DNA of 64,000 nucleotides from Aquatica leii (lineage: Eukaryota > Arthropoda > Insecta > Coleoptera > Lampyridae): NCBI GenBank assembly GCA_035610365.1, contig CM069432.1:80418520-80482519 (forward strand). The letters run 5' to 3'. The position numbers were made by a program, and so were the translations under genes. The notes beneath the pieces are model-generated. The model was given only the letters and a program-made list of their open reading frames with translations, was not told where the DNA came from and ran no database searches. This document shows positions 36,117-48,785 of the stretch, piece by piece (position 1 is the first letter of the stretch; each line of letters begins with the position of its first letter).

Positions 36117-37545
36117 CTCAGGACCGCGCCGCCCATGTGTGAAATGTGTGCGGCGCACACAGGCGGCAGGTCTAAAGAAGCGTTCGAAGGGATGGTACTA
36201 TCAAAATTCCAAATCTTCCTTACAAATTTAGAAACTTAATTATTTAATAATCTCTACTTAATAAATTGCAAATTGCAGACTTATTTAAACCAGTTTAGAG
36301 ATATGAGATGAATCAAAGAAGTTCAAAGTTGCAAAGCTTGTTAAGAAATTATAAACTGCATTTAAACAGTAAAATCCTGTAGAAACAAGCAAAACACAAA
36401 TTGAAGGCACGCATCGTCAGCGGCGCTCCGTACACCGCCTAATTAACAGCAGCTATCAGCTACTTAGCTGCAATTCTGTCAACAACTTTATCATTCATTC
36501 ATTCTTTGTCTATGATTAGCACCTTTATTCAAAAACGGAGACAGATGTCTGTAAACTCAAGAAAATGTGTTTTGAGTTATTGTTGTTATAAGATATTGTT
36601 GTGACCATGACAAAAAACCAAACAAAAAATTCATAATTCAGCCACAAATTACATGTAGGCAATAAAAAGAAAAACGTGAAATATAAAAACACTGGTTTCA
36701 AGTTTTGACAGTTGTTTTTGTAAAAACTATTAGTTTTGAGATGTCTTATGAAGGAAAGAAAAAAATTATTGCGTTACCAAAATTTATTAAACAAGAAGAA
36801 ACGAGATGAAGATCGTGACAAAAACACCACAAAAATAACACAGTTTTTTTTTTGGTTCTATCTACATCAACTTTGAGTATTTGTTCTTCTTGCTCTTCGG
36901 CTTCTGAAATAACGACTTCTACTGATAATAAAGAAAATCAAACAGTGCACCAATCTGATGCGCAGACTACAACTGAAGAAGAGCTACAACAATTAACAAC
37001 ATTTGATGAAACTAACACTGATATAGACCTGAGCAAGGTAAACTCTATTTACAATGATCAAAGTCATTGGCCAAAAGCTCTAAGTACGAATACTATACAA
37101 ATTTTAGTTGAAAGTAGCCCAAAACAAATTACACGGTTCAATTTGTGATTGTCAGATGAAAAATTTTTAGCTTTTTGTCCTATTTTTGATACAAGTGGCA
37201 TTTGTTTGAGTTCTTTTATAAAAGAAGAGTTAAAAAATTTAATTTAGATATAAAAAATGTGAGGGGACAGGGCTATGATAACGGTTCTATTATCCTTGGT
37301 AAAAATTGCGGTTTACAGAAAATCAAATTTGAATCCACGAGCGTTTTATATGTCGTGTGCCGCTTACACATTAAATTTAAGGTCGCAGTTTGTACCCCTA
37401 TAGTTATGCAATATGGCAAAACATTGAATAAAATTGATTGTATATACATTGGCGTCACACAAATAATAATTTTTATAATTGTCAAGATAATATGGGGTAC
37501 GGTCTCGATCGGTCTCTCAAACCTTGATAAATAATCGCTGTATAT
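36117..37545 (+). pseudogene. hAT transposase (DUF4371/ZMYM1-like) with a possible left terminus
   Basis: A GC-rich start, tcaggaccgcgccgcccatg at 36118-36137, resembles hAT termini, which begin CAG. The frame at 36741 opens MSYEGKKKII, followed by KKKRDEDRDKNTTKITQFFF, a typical N-terminus ending in the KI-xFF motif. The frame 36852-37148 carries DQSHWPKAL. From 37250, DIKNVRGQGYDNGSIILGKN appears, and in another frame NPRAFYMSCAAYTLNL. These match RGQxYDNGxNMxGKxxGVQ and NPRAxxVxCxxHSLNL of the DUF4371 domain; the Asp of GYDNG is a catalytic residue. Only the N-terminal half remains; no hAT dimerisation domain was seen. Confidence 0.8.
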
Positions 37546-37659
37546 GTTTTTCATTTTGGTAGCTCTTTTGCTGCGTGCACGAAACTCACCTGACCTTGAG
37601 CGTCAATACATACGATACGTGATATAATAAACACAAACACAACTCAAATTACTTTTTAC

Positions 37660-37697
37660 TAAACCGGTTGCGATAACTATATTATCGTCTTCAGAAA
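37660..37697. repeat. Penelope-like terminal signature (candidate)
   Basis: aaaccggttgcgataac near 37660, then atcgtcttcaga, resembles the accggtttcga...tcttcag motif found at ends of many Penelope-like elements. No RT nearby; weak. Confidence 0.35.
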
Positions 37698-39971
37698 CAA
37701 TAATAACTTTTTTGATACATTTATTAGGTGTGGTTTTATCACGTTAGGTGCGTTTATACATTTATTCTTATTAAATTAATTTGCACGGTTTATAGATTAA
37801 AATTAATAGCTACTAATTTCGTAGTTTTGAAAATCTGATTAGTGGAAACACCTACACTGAGCTTTGATGCAGCAAAATTATATTCATGTCAATTTCCATA
37901 CTTATACCAATATAAAGGAACTCAGGAAGGAAATTTTGACTACTTAAGAAAATGTTTAATCCCAAAAGAGAAAATTCGTGACTTTTTCAGCAGTTGGAAC
38001 TCACAAAACTTAATACACGTGATTGAGAGTATTTTTTTAGATATACGTGTTGATAAGTAGTACTAACGCTAAGATAATAAAAACGCTACTACTACTACTA
38101 CTTTAATTCTATAAATCAATGTTGTAAAATATATATGATTACAACTACTGACAACCTGCTAAATATTGTTAATAAAACTGCAAAGTCAAAATGCTTTGTC
38201 TTTTATAATATGTACGTTATACTTATAGTTACAAAAAGTGCTAAGAAGAGCATAACTTATTTAGAGCTCGTTTAAACCCAAAATTTTTCAAAATTTAAAA
38301 ATATATCTACTTGCATTTTTAATTACAAGACCTAAAAACTAAATCTTTATATGCTCTATTATGTAAACTGCTCAAAATTTAGAACATATAGAATGTTTGT
38401 GTCTTTTTGTAAAATATTGTTTAAAACTACAAATGATACTTAAACCAAAAAGCAGCAATTCAGAGTTTGATTGACAGCTATGAACGATCATTTTTATAAT
38501 ATTTTAACATCATAGATTCAAACCGACTGAGGTATGTTTTAAGATTGCAATTTTGTATCATCAAATTCTAATAGTAATTATAATGTAAAAAATATTGACA
38601 TTTAGTAAAATTATTTTAAGATACTTCTTATTTTACTCAAAAGTGTACAAGCTACCTGAAGTATCAACAATATAAATATCACCAAAAACTAATATTAATT
38701 AAAAATAATTATTTTTAGCAAGACCATTATAGTAAGTAGAAAAATGAATAAGACAATTTTATATATATGCATATATTCAAACGTTTTTTATATAATTTTT
38801 CTAAGAAGTGATAACAAGAAATACTTTACGTACCTATATAATCGCGTCTTTTATTTATAAAAAAAAACAAAGAAGCAAAATATTTTGATATTTACAAGGC
38901 TATTATGATTATTCTTGATTATCTTCAAATGCAGTTAAAAGAAAGTAATACAATATATATTTCATAAGAAAATTTTTATCATTTGTCAACTTGCAGTTTT
39001 TACGCATTTTAATTTCAGACGAAAAGCAAAGGTACGATTTAACTGCCATCGTACTCATAATTGTTGAACTACATTTACAAATTTCGTGCAAGGTTTTTGG
39101 CCATGGTGTATAGTTGGTTGCATTTTTATAGCTTATTTACATATTGAGTTAAATATGGGTTTAATACCATTCTTACGTGGAAGTTTTCCTATTTGATATG
39201 TAACCTTGTGAATGTAGGGTAAAAAAGCTAATTTCGGAATAGATTTGGGAGTAGAAATATCCTTAGATAATTAAGTACCTAGATGTAGACTACGATTAAT
39301 AACTGTATGAATATTTCGCTTCATATAAACATTTCTCACTAAGATTCTAGTAAGATGACGAAGTTCCGAGTATAGATTCTTAGGTTGGCAAATAGGCAAG
39401 ATGATGATGAGACGAAACATAAAGGTTACTGTCCGTATGGAGATGAATGGCGCAGAAGTCCGTCGGGCTTACCAATCACAAGAACGTCGAGGAATGGGAT
39501 AGAACCATTGCTTGCAATTTTTATAGTAAATTTGATATCAAAGTAAGAAATTTAATCTATTAAAAACAAACATTAAATTCTAAACCAGAAACCTTTCTAG
39601 AAACGATTTTCTATATTAAATATAAAAGTAAACAAATATAATTATTGTATTTCTGTAATTACAACAAAATTATCTTATTATTATCTATGCAACAACTTTT
39701 CTGTCAAAAAAAATCTGTAAAAATCGACACGACTAAAGTCCTTGTATCAAACACAGTAATTAACATTAGCATTAGTATTTTCTTAATATATCAATAAATA
39801 CTAAGTCAAGAACATGTTGAAATATGAAAAATAAAATTTATATACATTGCTCAACGGAATTTATTTGTGAACTCTAAAAGATTTTGGTAATTTCCTACAT
39901 AATAATGTCTGAAAACGTTCACATTACCTACAAGCAAATTAAAAAATGTAACATACCTTAAGCCTAACGTT

Positions 39972-39985
39972 ACGAGCCGCCACTG
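39972..39985 (-). repeat. hAT-like terminal motif (candidate)
   Basis: On the minus strand cagtggcggctcgt, a sequence I associate with ends of hAT-type elements. No partner terminus or 8-bp duplication was found. Confidence 0.35.
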
Positions 39986-42959
39986 GTGCCAAATATAGTA
40001 AATAAAACACAATAAATAAGCAACATTTAACTAACAAAATACATACAAATAAAAAAACTCCACAATAACTCATCTAACACAGATACAAGATCCAGAGCAA
40101 ATATTTAGATTTAGTTTCTGAAAGTGTGTACGCTTATCTGCAGAAATAGATAAAAAACGGAGAAATACAAAATCTTATTGATATCTAATAATCTACAAAT
40201 AAATTTATTTATTTAAAAATAGATAAAAAAGTAAAATATTTTAAAAGTAATATAAAACGTTTAGAACTTTTTTCACGGATAACAAACAATTAAATTGTTA
40301 CATGTTGTGTAGCACTGTGTACTGTAATCTTGTCTGCACACAACTCAAAGAATAAGAAAAATTATTAAACACGCGGAAACAAATATAACAATTATAAACA
40401 GAGTGTAATATGTATAATTTTGTAGTGTTTGAAACCAACAAAAAACTTCTATGAAAAAAAAGTTGTCAATGTAAGTCATAATTTCTGCAACTTTCAGTAA
40501 TCTTTATGTTATTAAATCTACACATCGATTTAAATTTTTGTATAATTTATTTCTCCAGTTAACCGGATTTAAAACAATATTATTAATTTAGAGAAACATT
40601 AGTAAGTTTAATTTTCAATAAAAATACAATAATTTGTAACACGCGTTTTTAAGTGTACAATTGTTTTAAATTTTTAATGAAACCACTTTCATATTTATGC
40701 AAAACATTGAAAATTTTTGTTACAACATAACGTAACATTCATATTTTGTAAAAAAAAATTAATTTAAGCAATATTTTTGGAATACTAATTAACGATAATA
40801 AATATTTATGAAGATAGTAAAAAAACAGTTAATTGATTTTTATAAAATGTTTTAATTGTATTAACGCAATAAATTATCTATAACCAAATACATTATTTGC
40901 TATGTGTTTACAACAGGCATTCTTATTAACGGTTAGTTTTTGTTAAAAATACACAGTAATTATTTTCAATTACGTTTACCGACCTCACGCAAAAATTTGA
41001 AACGAGTTTAAGGTTAAAGTTTGTCTTGAAATGTTTTCTACATTTTAATAATGAAAATGTCTTGTTACCGGGTAAAGCAATTCTTTAATTCCAGAATCTA
41101 ATTTAAAATTTAATTTATAAGCTTTCTTTTATTCTGTATAAGATTTATGTTATCAACGAGAAAATTAAATCGTTATAAAAGTACTACTGTTTTTAATTTT
41201 AATTTTTATATTAAAGGAACGCAAAAGTTAAATTCTTACAATCTAAAGACATAGTCAAAATCTTTATATTAAATTGTATTAGATAATTGTATACTTAGTA
41301 TAGTATGTAAATATTTTTATGAATATATTTAGTTCATAAACATAAGAATAGGAAGGAACAGAAACAAACTAAAGACGTGCACGGTACAGGAGGTAGAACA
41401 ATAAGTGATGTAGATTCTTTAATGCCAGTTTAGTGAGAGAAACGTCATAAACCTTATAAATTCCTGTTAATTGTATTTTAGATACTACAATAGTAATTCT
41501 AAGAGAAAGTTTGAACAAAGAAGTTAAGCTCAGGAGCGTTAACAGCAATTCCGTTGGATATAAACACGTAAATACTAGACACTAAGAAATGGTACGTTGA
41601 ATATGCCCAGGCTTAATATTATGCAAGAATTTAACTCAGGAAATGTGATATAGTAAAACTCATTTAACTCCAGCGACGAACTAGAATGGTTTTAAGTAAA
41701 AATAAAAACGCAACAGAAACGGGAAATTAAATATTTAAAAAAATGTTTAAATAAAAATAATAAAAAGTGAATTTTTAATAACTTAATATAAGAGAACTAA
41801 ACTAAAAAAGTCTTAATGTTTAAAAATCAAAATAAATAAATTATTATTTAGATGTCAATGTTTTTTTATCAATGTTATAAAAAGTTTAATAACATTTTTT
41901 TTAATTAATAAAAGTCTAAAGGTGTGTTAATCTATTTTGCAATAAACAATGAAGATAAAATCTTCATTGAGCAAAATCATATCATTTTTTTATTACTTAA
42001 TACATTATTTGTTTTTATTTATACAAATTGTTAGAAAACATTTAGACTACAAAAAAAATCTAATACAAAATCGTTTTGATAAGCTGATTGTTATTAAAAC
42101 AATTTAAAAAATAAATAAAGTTGATCTAAATTAAACTGATTATAATAAAAACATAAGTTTAGAAAATAGGTAAAGACTATGATTTTATAACTACTCAAAA
42201 TGTTTATCATTTAAACAGTAATCATAGCACGAAAGTAACTTTAATGATTATCAAAATCAAGGCTGAATGGAGACGTTCAAATAAATTCAATTATTGAACT
42301 AACGATCTGAAAAAATACAGTTTTAGGGAGGTTCAAACGTTTGCTGGTTAAGCATCCTATTGAAGTTTTAAATACTCTCTTTATGTGTATTGGACAGGAA
42401 TAATTTATGTTTACTCATAATTAGATTATGTACTTATTTACGCAACTAACGAAAATTAAGGTTCTAATTTATACCAAAGTCGGAGTTTTTTTTTTCATGC
42501 GAAAAAATAAATAAAAACACTAAATTTAAAATTTAATTTTTTGCTTCTTTTCTGTGTTCGTTTAGTTTACACAATAGATCCTATTTTATGTTAAATCAAT
42601 TTTTTTCTTTTAATAACACAATTTAATCTATAAAGTTTTTTATGCAAAGATGTATAATGCGGTCAAAATTGAGAATACACATTAAATCTAAATAAATCTC
42701 ACACATTTTAAATGTTTTAAGATAATTTTGCACTTTAAAATGAAAAAGTTTGGAATACGGCATAATCGTATAAAAATTTTATAAACGTTTCAACAAATTA
42801 ATTACACTGCATTTATTAAATAAATTTTATTGCTATTACATACAAACAGTGTTTGTTGTATACAAATCGTTTACATTAAAAAAAACATTTATTTGCTAAA
42901 ACGACAAAAACATAATAAACTTAATGTCCAAATTAGTAATTTAAAAAAATGTTTTTGTC

Positions 42960-43640
42960 TGTTTAGGTTCCCACTTGTCATTAACCCTAGCAGTTCTTTG
43001 AAAACATTCAATTTTTTCCCTAGTCGTAAGCAGTGGCTGTAGTCTGCCGGACATAGTCTCCTTGACAAGGCATCGCCGTTGGTTGTTTCAAGTTTTGCAA
43101 TAATTTGATGTATCTTGCAAAAGTACATAAGTGCTGGATGAGATTGACGACTGCTAAAAGTTTTCTTCTTGTGCAATAATTGCTCTCTGGTTTAGACAAA
43201 ACTTTCCTAAAGTACACAATAACTTTTTTGTCTTAATCTTAAATCGCACTATAGTTGTCATAAAACGTTCAAACGGTACAAAAGCGTTACATTAACTAAA
43301 GACATGAATATAAACCTGTTCTGATTGTAAAAGTTGTTTTTTTACGGTCTTAAAGGTTTAATTTTACCTGCCACACTTCCAATCCAACGTGGAACTGCAA
43401 TCCTGACAGGGCCGTAAATCATAACTGTCTCTTTTCGTCATTTTGTTACGCTTTTTGTAGTCCACGCAAAACCTCGTTGGTCTATTTTTTTACTAGTATT
43501 ACTGGGATTACTACCGGTATTAATTTTGCGTTTTACCAGGTAAGTTCTTTCTTTGAATATACTTTTAGCGCAAAGACATTTTAATGTTGCGACATAGATA
43601 ACCAACTGGGCATGACCGAGATTTTCACACATGAAAATGA
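42960..43640 (-). pseudogene. pol: Ty3/gypsy pol relic (RT and RNase H)
   Basis: Read downwards: DRPTRFCVDYKKRN near 43480-43440 in one frame, matching the RFCVDYRxLN motif of Ty3/gypsy RT. YFRKVLSKPESNYCTRRKLL with AVVNLIQH (about 43217-43130) matches YxSKVLxKxExNYxxTxxELLA of gypsy RNase H. Then GDALSRRLCPADYSHC (about 43080-43030) matches the NADALSRRPC linker before integrase. The RT core with YxDD and the first part of RNase H are deleted. Several frameshifts. Confidence 0.8.
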
Positions 43641-43919
43641 AAATGTCTTAATAGTTGTTATTTGGCAACGTACTTTACTAAAATAGACTCATCTTACAAT
43701 CTGAAATATAAACGTATCTTACCCTATCACAGCTTTCTTTTTTCATGTTACCGAATTTGAGAAATTTCCATCTGGGCGTGCCATCACCAACCTCTTAGAA
43801 ACAGAATCATGTCTTTACTTAACAAGACTTTTACAAATGCGTTTTCTGACAACTGAAAAAGTATCTTCTGGTGCATAATTAAATGATATTAATTTTTGCT
43901 TTTTTTGGTTTTCTATTTT

Positions 43920-44275
43920 TTAGATCTTAGTACAGTACCGTCGTACTTGGTTTACTTCACCGCAGTTTAAAATGGCCATTTCGCTTTAACGAAGCATACG
44001 TTGCGTTATTTTTTTATACTTTTTTCTATCTGCACAAGTTCTTCTCTAACACAGCAAGGTTTCTATTTGTTTCAGTGCGATGCTTGGTTTTTTATGTCAA
44101 CTCGGTTTACTTGTTGCAAACATCTCCACATCTCTCTTCTAGAAGTAACATTAGCAAACAATTTCTTTGGGAGTGACAAAAAACAATCTGTCAAGTTTCA
44201 AGCGTTTCTCCACGTAAAACCACTATTAGAGACATTGCTTCTTGCTTGCTACTCTAACTATTAGTTGTAGCTGCG
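43920..44275 (-). pseudogene. gag: Ty3/gypsy gag relic with degenerate zinc knuckle
   Basis: Element-strand order places this upstream of the pol relic. Near 43980-43925 the frame reads ILNCGEVNQVRRYCTK, a CCHC knuckle (usual form CWNCGEVGHVRRYCPK) with the first Cys and the His replaced. Pieces before it (44250-44000) include RLFFVTPKEIV and MWRCLQQVNR with poor similarity to gypsy capsid. Confidence 0.55.
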
Positions 44276-44872
44276 CCTTAAATTGATTGGGAATAGTTTC
44301 TTTTTGATGCTTTATTAGTAATTCTTTCTGCAGCTTTATTCTTTTGCTCAATTTGTTTTTTAATTTATTGTACATTTTTTTCCATAAATTTAAAATCTAT
44401 GTTTGCGTTTCTTAATCTAGTTTTTAACACTAACCTGTAGTTCTTCAATAGTTTTTTTTTAATATTTGTTCATTTTTTTTTTTTTTTTAATAAATATTAA
44501 ACTACCAAATTAAGATATGAACGTAAATATTGTCCCACGTATGACACTAATTGTAACCAATTTAAACCTTAATTTGCTTTAACTATTTACATTGTTATTG
44601 ATTATAATGCACGTAACTCCGTCCGATTTTCTTTATTTACCTTTTTTATTTTCATCTTATCTGTAACTAGAATATTCTATCTGCTTTTGTAATTGTCTCA
44701 AATGTTTTAAATGTTTCGGAAAAGTTTCAATATTTTTATATGTACTTAATTCTGGATCGTCGGGAACTAGATATTATTTTGTAATTAGTTATTAGACGCG
44801 TTTCGCAATTGTGTAACAATTTACTAATAGCGCAATATTCAATTGTGAATTAAATTTTTAATTATGTAATTT
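44276..44872. other. AT-rich stretch, nothing recognised
   Basis: May contain the 5' part of the gypsy relic; includes T-runs near 44450-44490. Confidence 0.45.
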
Positions 44873-46805
44873 ATTTTTCCGTCGATCGTTTATTAATACT
44901 TGTATTAACGTATAATAATGTATCAAAAGTAGTGCGGTAATAGCCCCTATTACCGCACTACTTTTAAACCAATGAAATCAACGAATTTCTATTAACGCTC
45001 TATTTTTTCTAACCAATAAAATCGTAGAAAAGAATTAAGATTTTTATGAGGTTACGTATATTGTATTAGTTAACGTTTTTAAATAAAAAATAAATTAAAA
45101 AATTCACCCGTGCATTATTATAAGTAAACATTTCCAATAATTGTAGGTTAAGTAACCTGATCATTAAAATGGAAACCACATGATATACTTTGGAGTTACC
45201 AAGATGTTAAAAGAAGCTGATAAATAAAGTCCTTATTAACAATAATAATTGTGGTCTACATCATCTGACTATTTTATGAGCACACGAATTGTCAATTGGT
45301 TTTTATCGATGATTTTCAGTTGCTTTTGCGGAGCCTTTTTGATATCAAAGTTGTGATGTTTGTATGTTAAATGAAATGGTATATAAAAATAATCATAAAT
45401 CGATTTTAGTTTATTACATAAATAACAACGTATATTTAGTATAAACCAATACTTATTATATAACTGTGTTGTAGTGATACTCGTGTACTTCTTTTGCATA
45501 CATACCAAAAACATTACGTATTTATAAAAATAAGACAAAGAGCATTGAATTATCGTTACTTTCTTCGACATTACCTTCTTCATCTAAGCAACTACTTCTT
45601 TGCCATTTGCACTAATTTGTAAAACATTGCTCACTATGCTTTGCTAAACTACAAATGAACTTTTATCAGATTCAAATTGTATCGATAAGTTAGTGAACAG
45701 CATTTTTATAGTAAATCATAAACTAAAAAGATTTACTAAACAATTGTGTTACTAAAATTCAGCTTTTTGCATGCTGTTCATTTAAAAACTACAATGTGGC
45801 GCATTATGTTATGGTTAATATGACAAATCTATAATACGAACAAACGATTATGAATTTCTCGTGTGTACATACCAGATTTTTTTCTTTAAATTGCCATTAC
45901 GTAAACATTGTTATAAACAAAAGTAACACAACAATCAATATAGAAAATATATATTTAATTTATAAGTAGGTGAACTAGTTTCTTCTCTCTAAAGCCATCA
46001 TTCGAAACCCCCATCATTCATTAGCGACAACACTAAACTATAATTCATGGCATTTTTTGTACTCAAACCCAATCTGTCGTAAGAATTTGTTTATGACATC
46101 TGGTTCACCATTGTAATTAACATTCACTTACATTTTCCAAACTAAAATGTTTATTCTTAAAACTTTCTTATCTACAGAAGTAAATATGTATTAAAATTAC
46201 CATTGTTTTTACCGTAGATTTTTAATGTTTCCTGGTTTTATTCCTAATAACAATATTCGTCATTTATGAACCATTTTTAAACGTATAAACACTTTATTTG
46301 CTTTATAAATACTTTTGATTTGCTTTTTACATCAAGTGCAGCTTCTGTGTACAAAGAAAACAATCCCACGATTACCTTTCGGCTGATAAAGAAAACTTTT
46401 TAATGTTTCGAGATGTAATTTTCTTCGATTTTCTAGCATACTGTTAATCACATAAAACTAAAAAAATTTTGCAATCATTGATATTTTCAAAACTAATTAT
46501 AATCAATCCGATTAAAATTTAATTGACGCGTTGAGGTTATACAGCATTCCCATTACTTAAAAATCCCACTACTGTTGATACAAAAATAAAACAATTGTTC
46601 AGTAGATAAAATTATAAAATTATAAGTAAATGCAAAAAATTAATAAGATACGATCGACGGAAAAACTTAAAAACCAACTTGTTTGATAATATGCAATTAA
46701 TAATCTCGACAACATTAACGCTCTCGCTCGCTGCGCTCGCTCGCGCGTGAAAATTTCTCGATTATTAATTGCCTTCATTACCAACCTTGTTGGTTAAATA
46801 ACTAT
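44873..46805 (-). repeat. 1.9-kb inverted duplicate, copy B
   Basis: Reverse-complement copy of 24538-26454 with the same parts in mirror order: tttttccgtcgatcg at 44874-44888, hairpin 44925-44965, cgatcgacggaaaaa at 46651-46665, and the GC-rich outer palindrome at 46669-46797. It differs by scattered substitutions and small indels, for example an extra 16 bp near 46000-46020 and an 11-bp gap near 46232. A 104-codon minus-strand frame at 45269-45583 is intact here but broken in copy A, and resembles nothing known to me, so I do not call it a gene. Confidence 0.85.
44925..44965. repeat. 19-bp-stem hairpin in copy B
   Basis: Same stem as 26362-26402, with ccc in the loop. Confidence 0.9.
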
Positions 46806-48580
46806 AAATAAATCATCGAAATGATCATTCTACTGTAAAGATTTTTTTTAAATAAATCTAATAACGATACCTAATAAGTTTTCTACTGTTTTAGTGTCGT
46901 ATGTTTTGGCTATCGAAGTACAAAGCAGGAAAATTAAAATGCAGTTTTTTTGCATAAGTATATCACGCATATTTTTTGGCACCATTTTAATTTATGTAAT
47001 ATTTTAATTTCCAGGAATAATGTAATAGTATTGAAGCAGCGGCAACTGGCGCTCTGTCATTAATTTAAGAAAAAAATTATTGTTAAAAAGTACTTTCAAA
47101 TATTGTTAAATCCGTTTGTTTTACTTACTTAGAATCACTACAAGATAAATAATAATATGACTCTATTTTTTTAAATTTATTAAACATAATTAAACGTAAT
47201 TTTTTTACAAACTTTGCTGTTTTAAGTTTTAAATCTACCCTTCTGTACCAACACAATAAAAACTTTCTATAAGTATTTATAATTTAGTTTAATTATTACT
47301 TAAAACACATGTTTTAAACCATTATCCACTGTATACATTTTGACATTTTTAAGTTTTTAGAAAACAAAAGACAAATTTGGTGTTTATTACATTCTAATGT
47401 AATTGATTCAGAAATTTCTGTTCAACATCAAAACAGTAACATTATTTTTAAACTACAAAAATTGGTTTGTGAAATTGCAAAAAACTATCAATGGGCAATT
47501 GTAAAAACTGCATCAGAATATTCCAGTGTTGAAAAGACCCGATAAAACAAAACAACTATTTTTATTTTTGGAAGTATACAAAAAAATTCCTGTATAATTC
47601 TAAACATGTCAAAACTTTTGTTTTCTTTTTTTTCTAAAATTTATAAACTAGCAATGATATACAGAGTTTTTACATATGAGTATTATTCTCATCTTGATGT
47701 TTTATAGTTATAGATGTATCGTTAATTGCGGTAAATTATCGTTGTGCGTGAGGAAGATCTGTTACGTCTTCTAATTAATAAATTTTCTCATTTTGTAATT
47801 TAACAAAAAATTAGAGCACAACACACTGCGAGTGTGATCTGATCATTTTATGCGACAGGGTGAACGGTTTATTTTGCGTGGTGATTTTGCTTTTAATGCT
47901 CGCTGTATGACGATTATGTTGTAAAGACTCTGATCGTAACTTGTAAGTATTTTCTAATTAAGAAGCACGTTAATAAATGGTTCCATCAAGTTCATAAAAA
48001 AGTGTTATTTTTATCGAAAATTAATACAAAATATTTAACTAACGACAATAGTGTCAATTATATAAACAAAGCAATTTTATTTTTTTATTCCAACCCCGTC
48101 GCTTTAATAGGAGGAACAAAACAGTACTGCAGTCTGTATTTTTTCAAAATTTCTTTTAATTTAATTTCGCGTCGTCGTTTTGATATTGGCGATTGGGATG
48201 GTTACTGAATGAAGATTCTTTCTACTGAAGTATTAATATTGTTATATTTGCTAAAAAATTGCTTACAGATATGGCTGTCGCTGCCATTAGTCTATTTTGT
48301 AGGTTCGAAGCCTTTTTTTTATCTTCATCGTTACAGGAACATAATCTCTAAATTTATTTTAATTTAATATAATTAGGATCATATTATTAAAAAATATAGT
48401 TTTATGTAATGATAATTTGTATTTTATTTGATAAAGTTATTTTTATTTATTACATCACGTCGCAGAGGAGTACGTTAAGTCTCCTGATTGAATAAAAAAA
48501 CAATAGAAAAAACCACAAAGTAAATGTACTTTAACTGGAAATGGTACTTTTTTTAATAAAAATATAATATACATATATAG
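46806..48580. other. AT-rich stretch, nothing recognised
   Basis: No gene recognised. Bases 47690-47950 are less AT-rich, without an interpretable pattern. Confidence 0.5.
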
Positions 48581-48785
48581 TAGTAATTACGAGAGCTCGA
48601 GTAACTCATTGCTTAAAAGCGTATGAATTAAACAACAGAAAACGTATCTCGCCCAACACACGTTGCATTGAAAGTATCAATTGACATATTAGTTGTTATT
48701 TCTCTTTTCAATTCTTGTTTTTTACTTAACTGAGTCACACTCGAGCCACAGAATACAATCTGTGCTCGAGCTCTCGTAATTACTA
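48581..48785. mobile_element. Small MITE with 21-bp perfect terminal inverted repeats
   Basis: tagtaattacgagagctcga starts at 48581 and its exact inverse ends at 48785. The 205-bp interior is non-coding. The element is too short to encode a transposase; the superfamily is not determinable from these ends. Confidence 0.75.

Larger units (their letters stand above)
37546..42955. other. Long AT-rich stretch with minor relics
   Basis: About 5.4 kb without a gene I can name. An open frame at 37842-38060 (72 codons, TPTLSFDAAKLYSCQFPYLY) is unidentified and has no Met-initiated context I trust. A phrase at 37660-37697 resembles Penelope-element ends, and a hAT-like terminus is at 39972-39985 (listed separately). 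Bases 39350-39510 are less AT-rich but not recognised. Confidence 0.5.

Noticed and set aside
37842-38060. 72-codon open frame as host gene or exon
   Set aside because: No recognisable domain and no clear splice or promoter context; length is compatible with chance.
45269-45583. 104-codon minus-strand frame inside copy B
   Set aside because: It is interrupted in copy A (25740-26050) and has no known similarity, so constraint is not evident.
24538-46805. The whole 22.3 kb as one giant transposon with 1.9-kb terminal inverted repeats
   Set aside because: Possible but not supported: each copy has its own internal 15-bp inverted ends, the interior is a mix of unrelated decayed elements, and only a TA is shared outside. 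Kept as an alternative in the finding.
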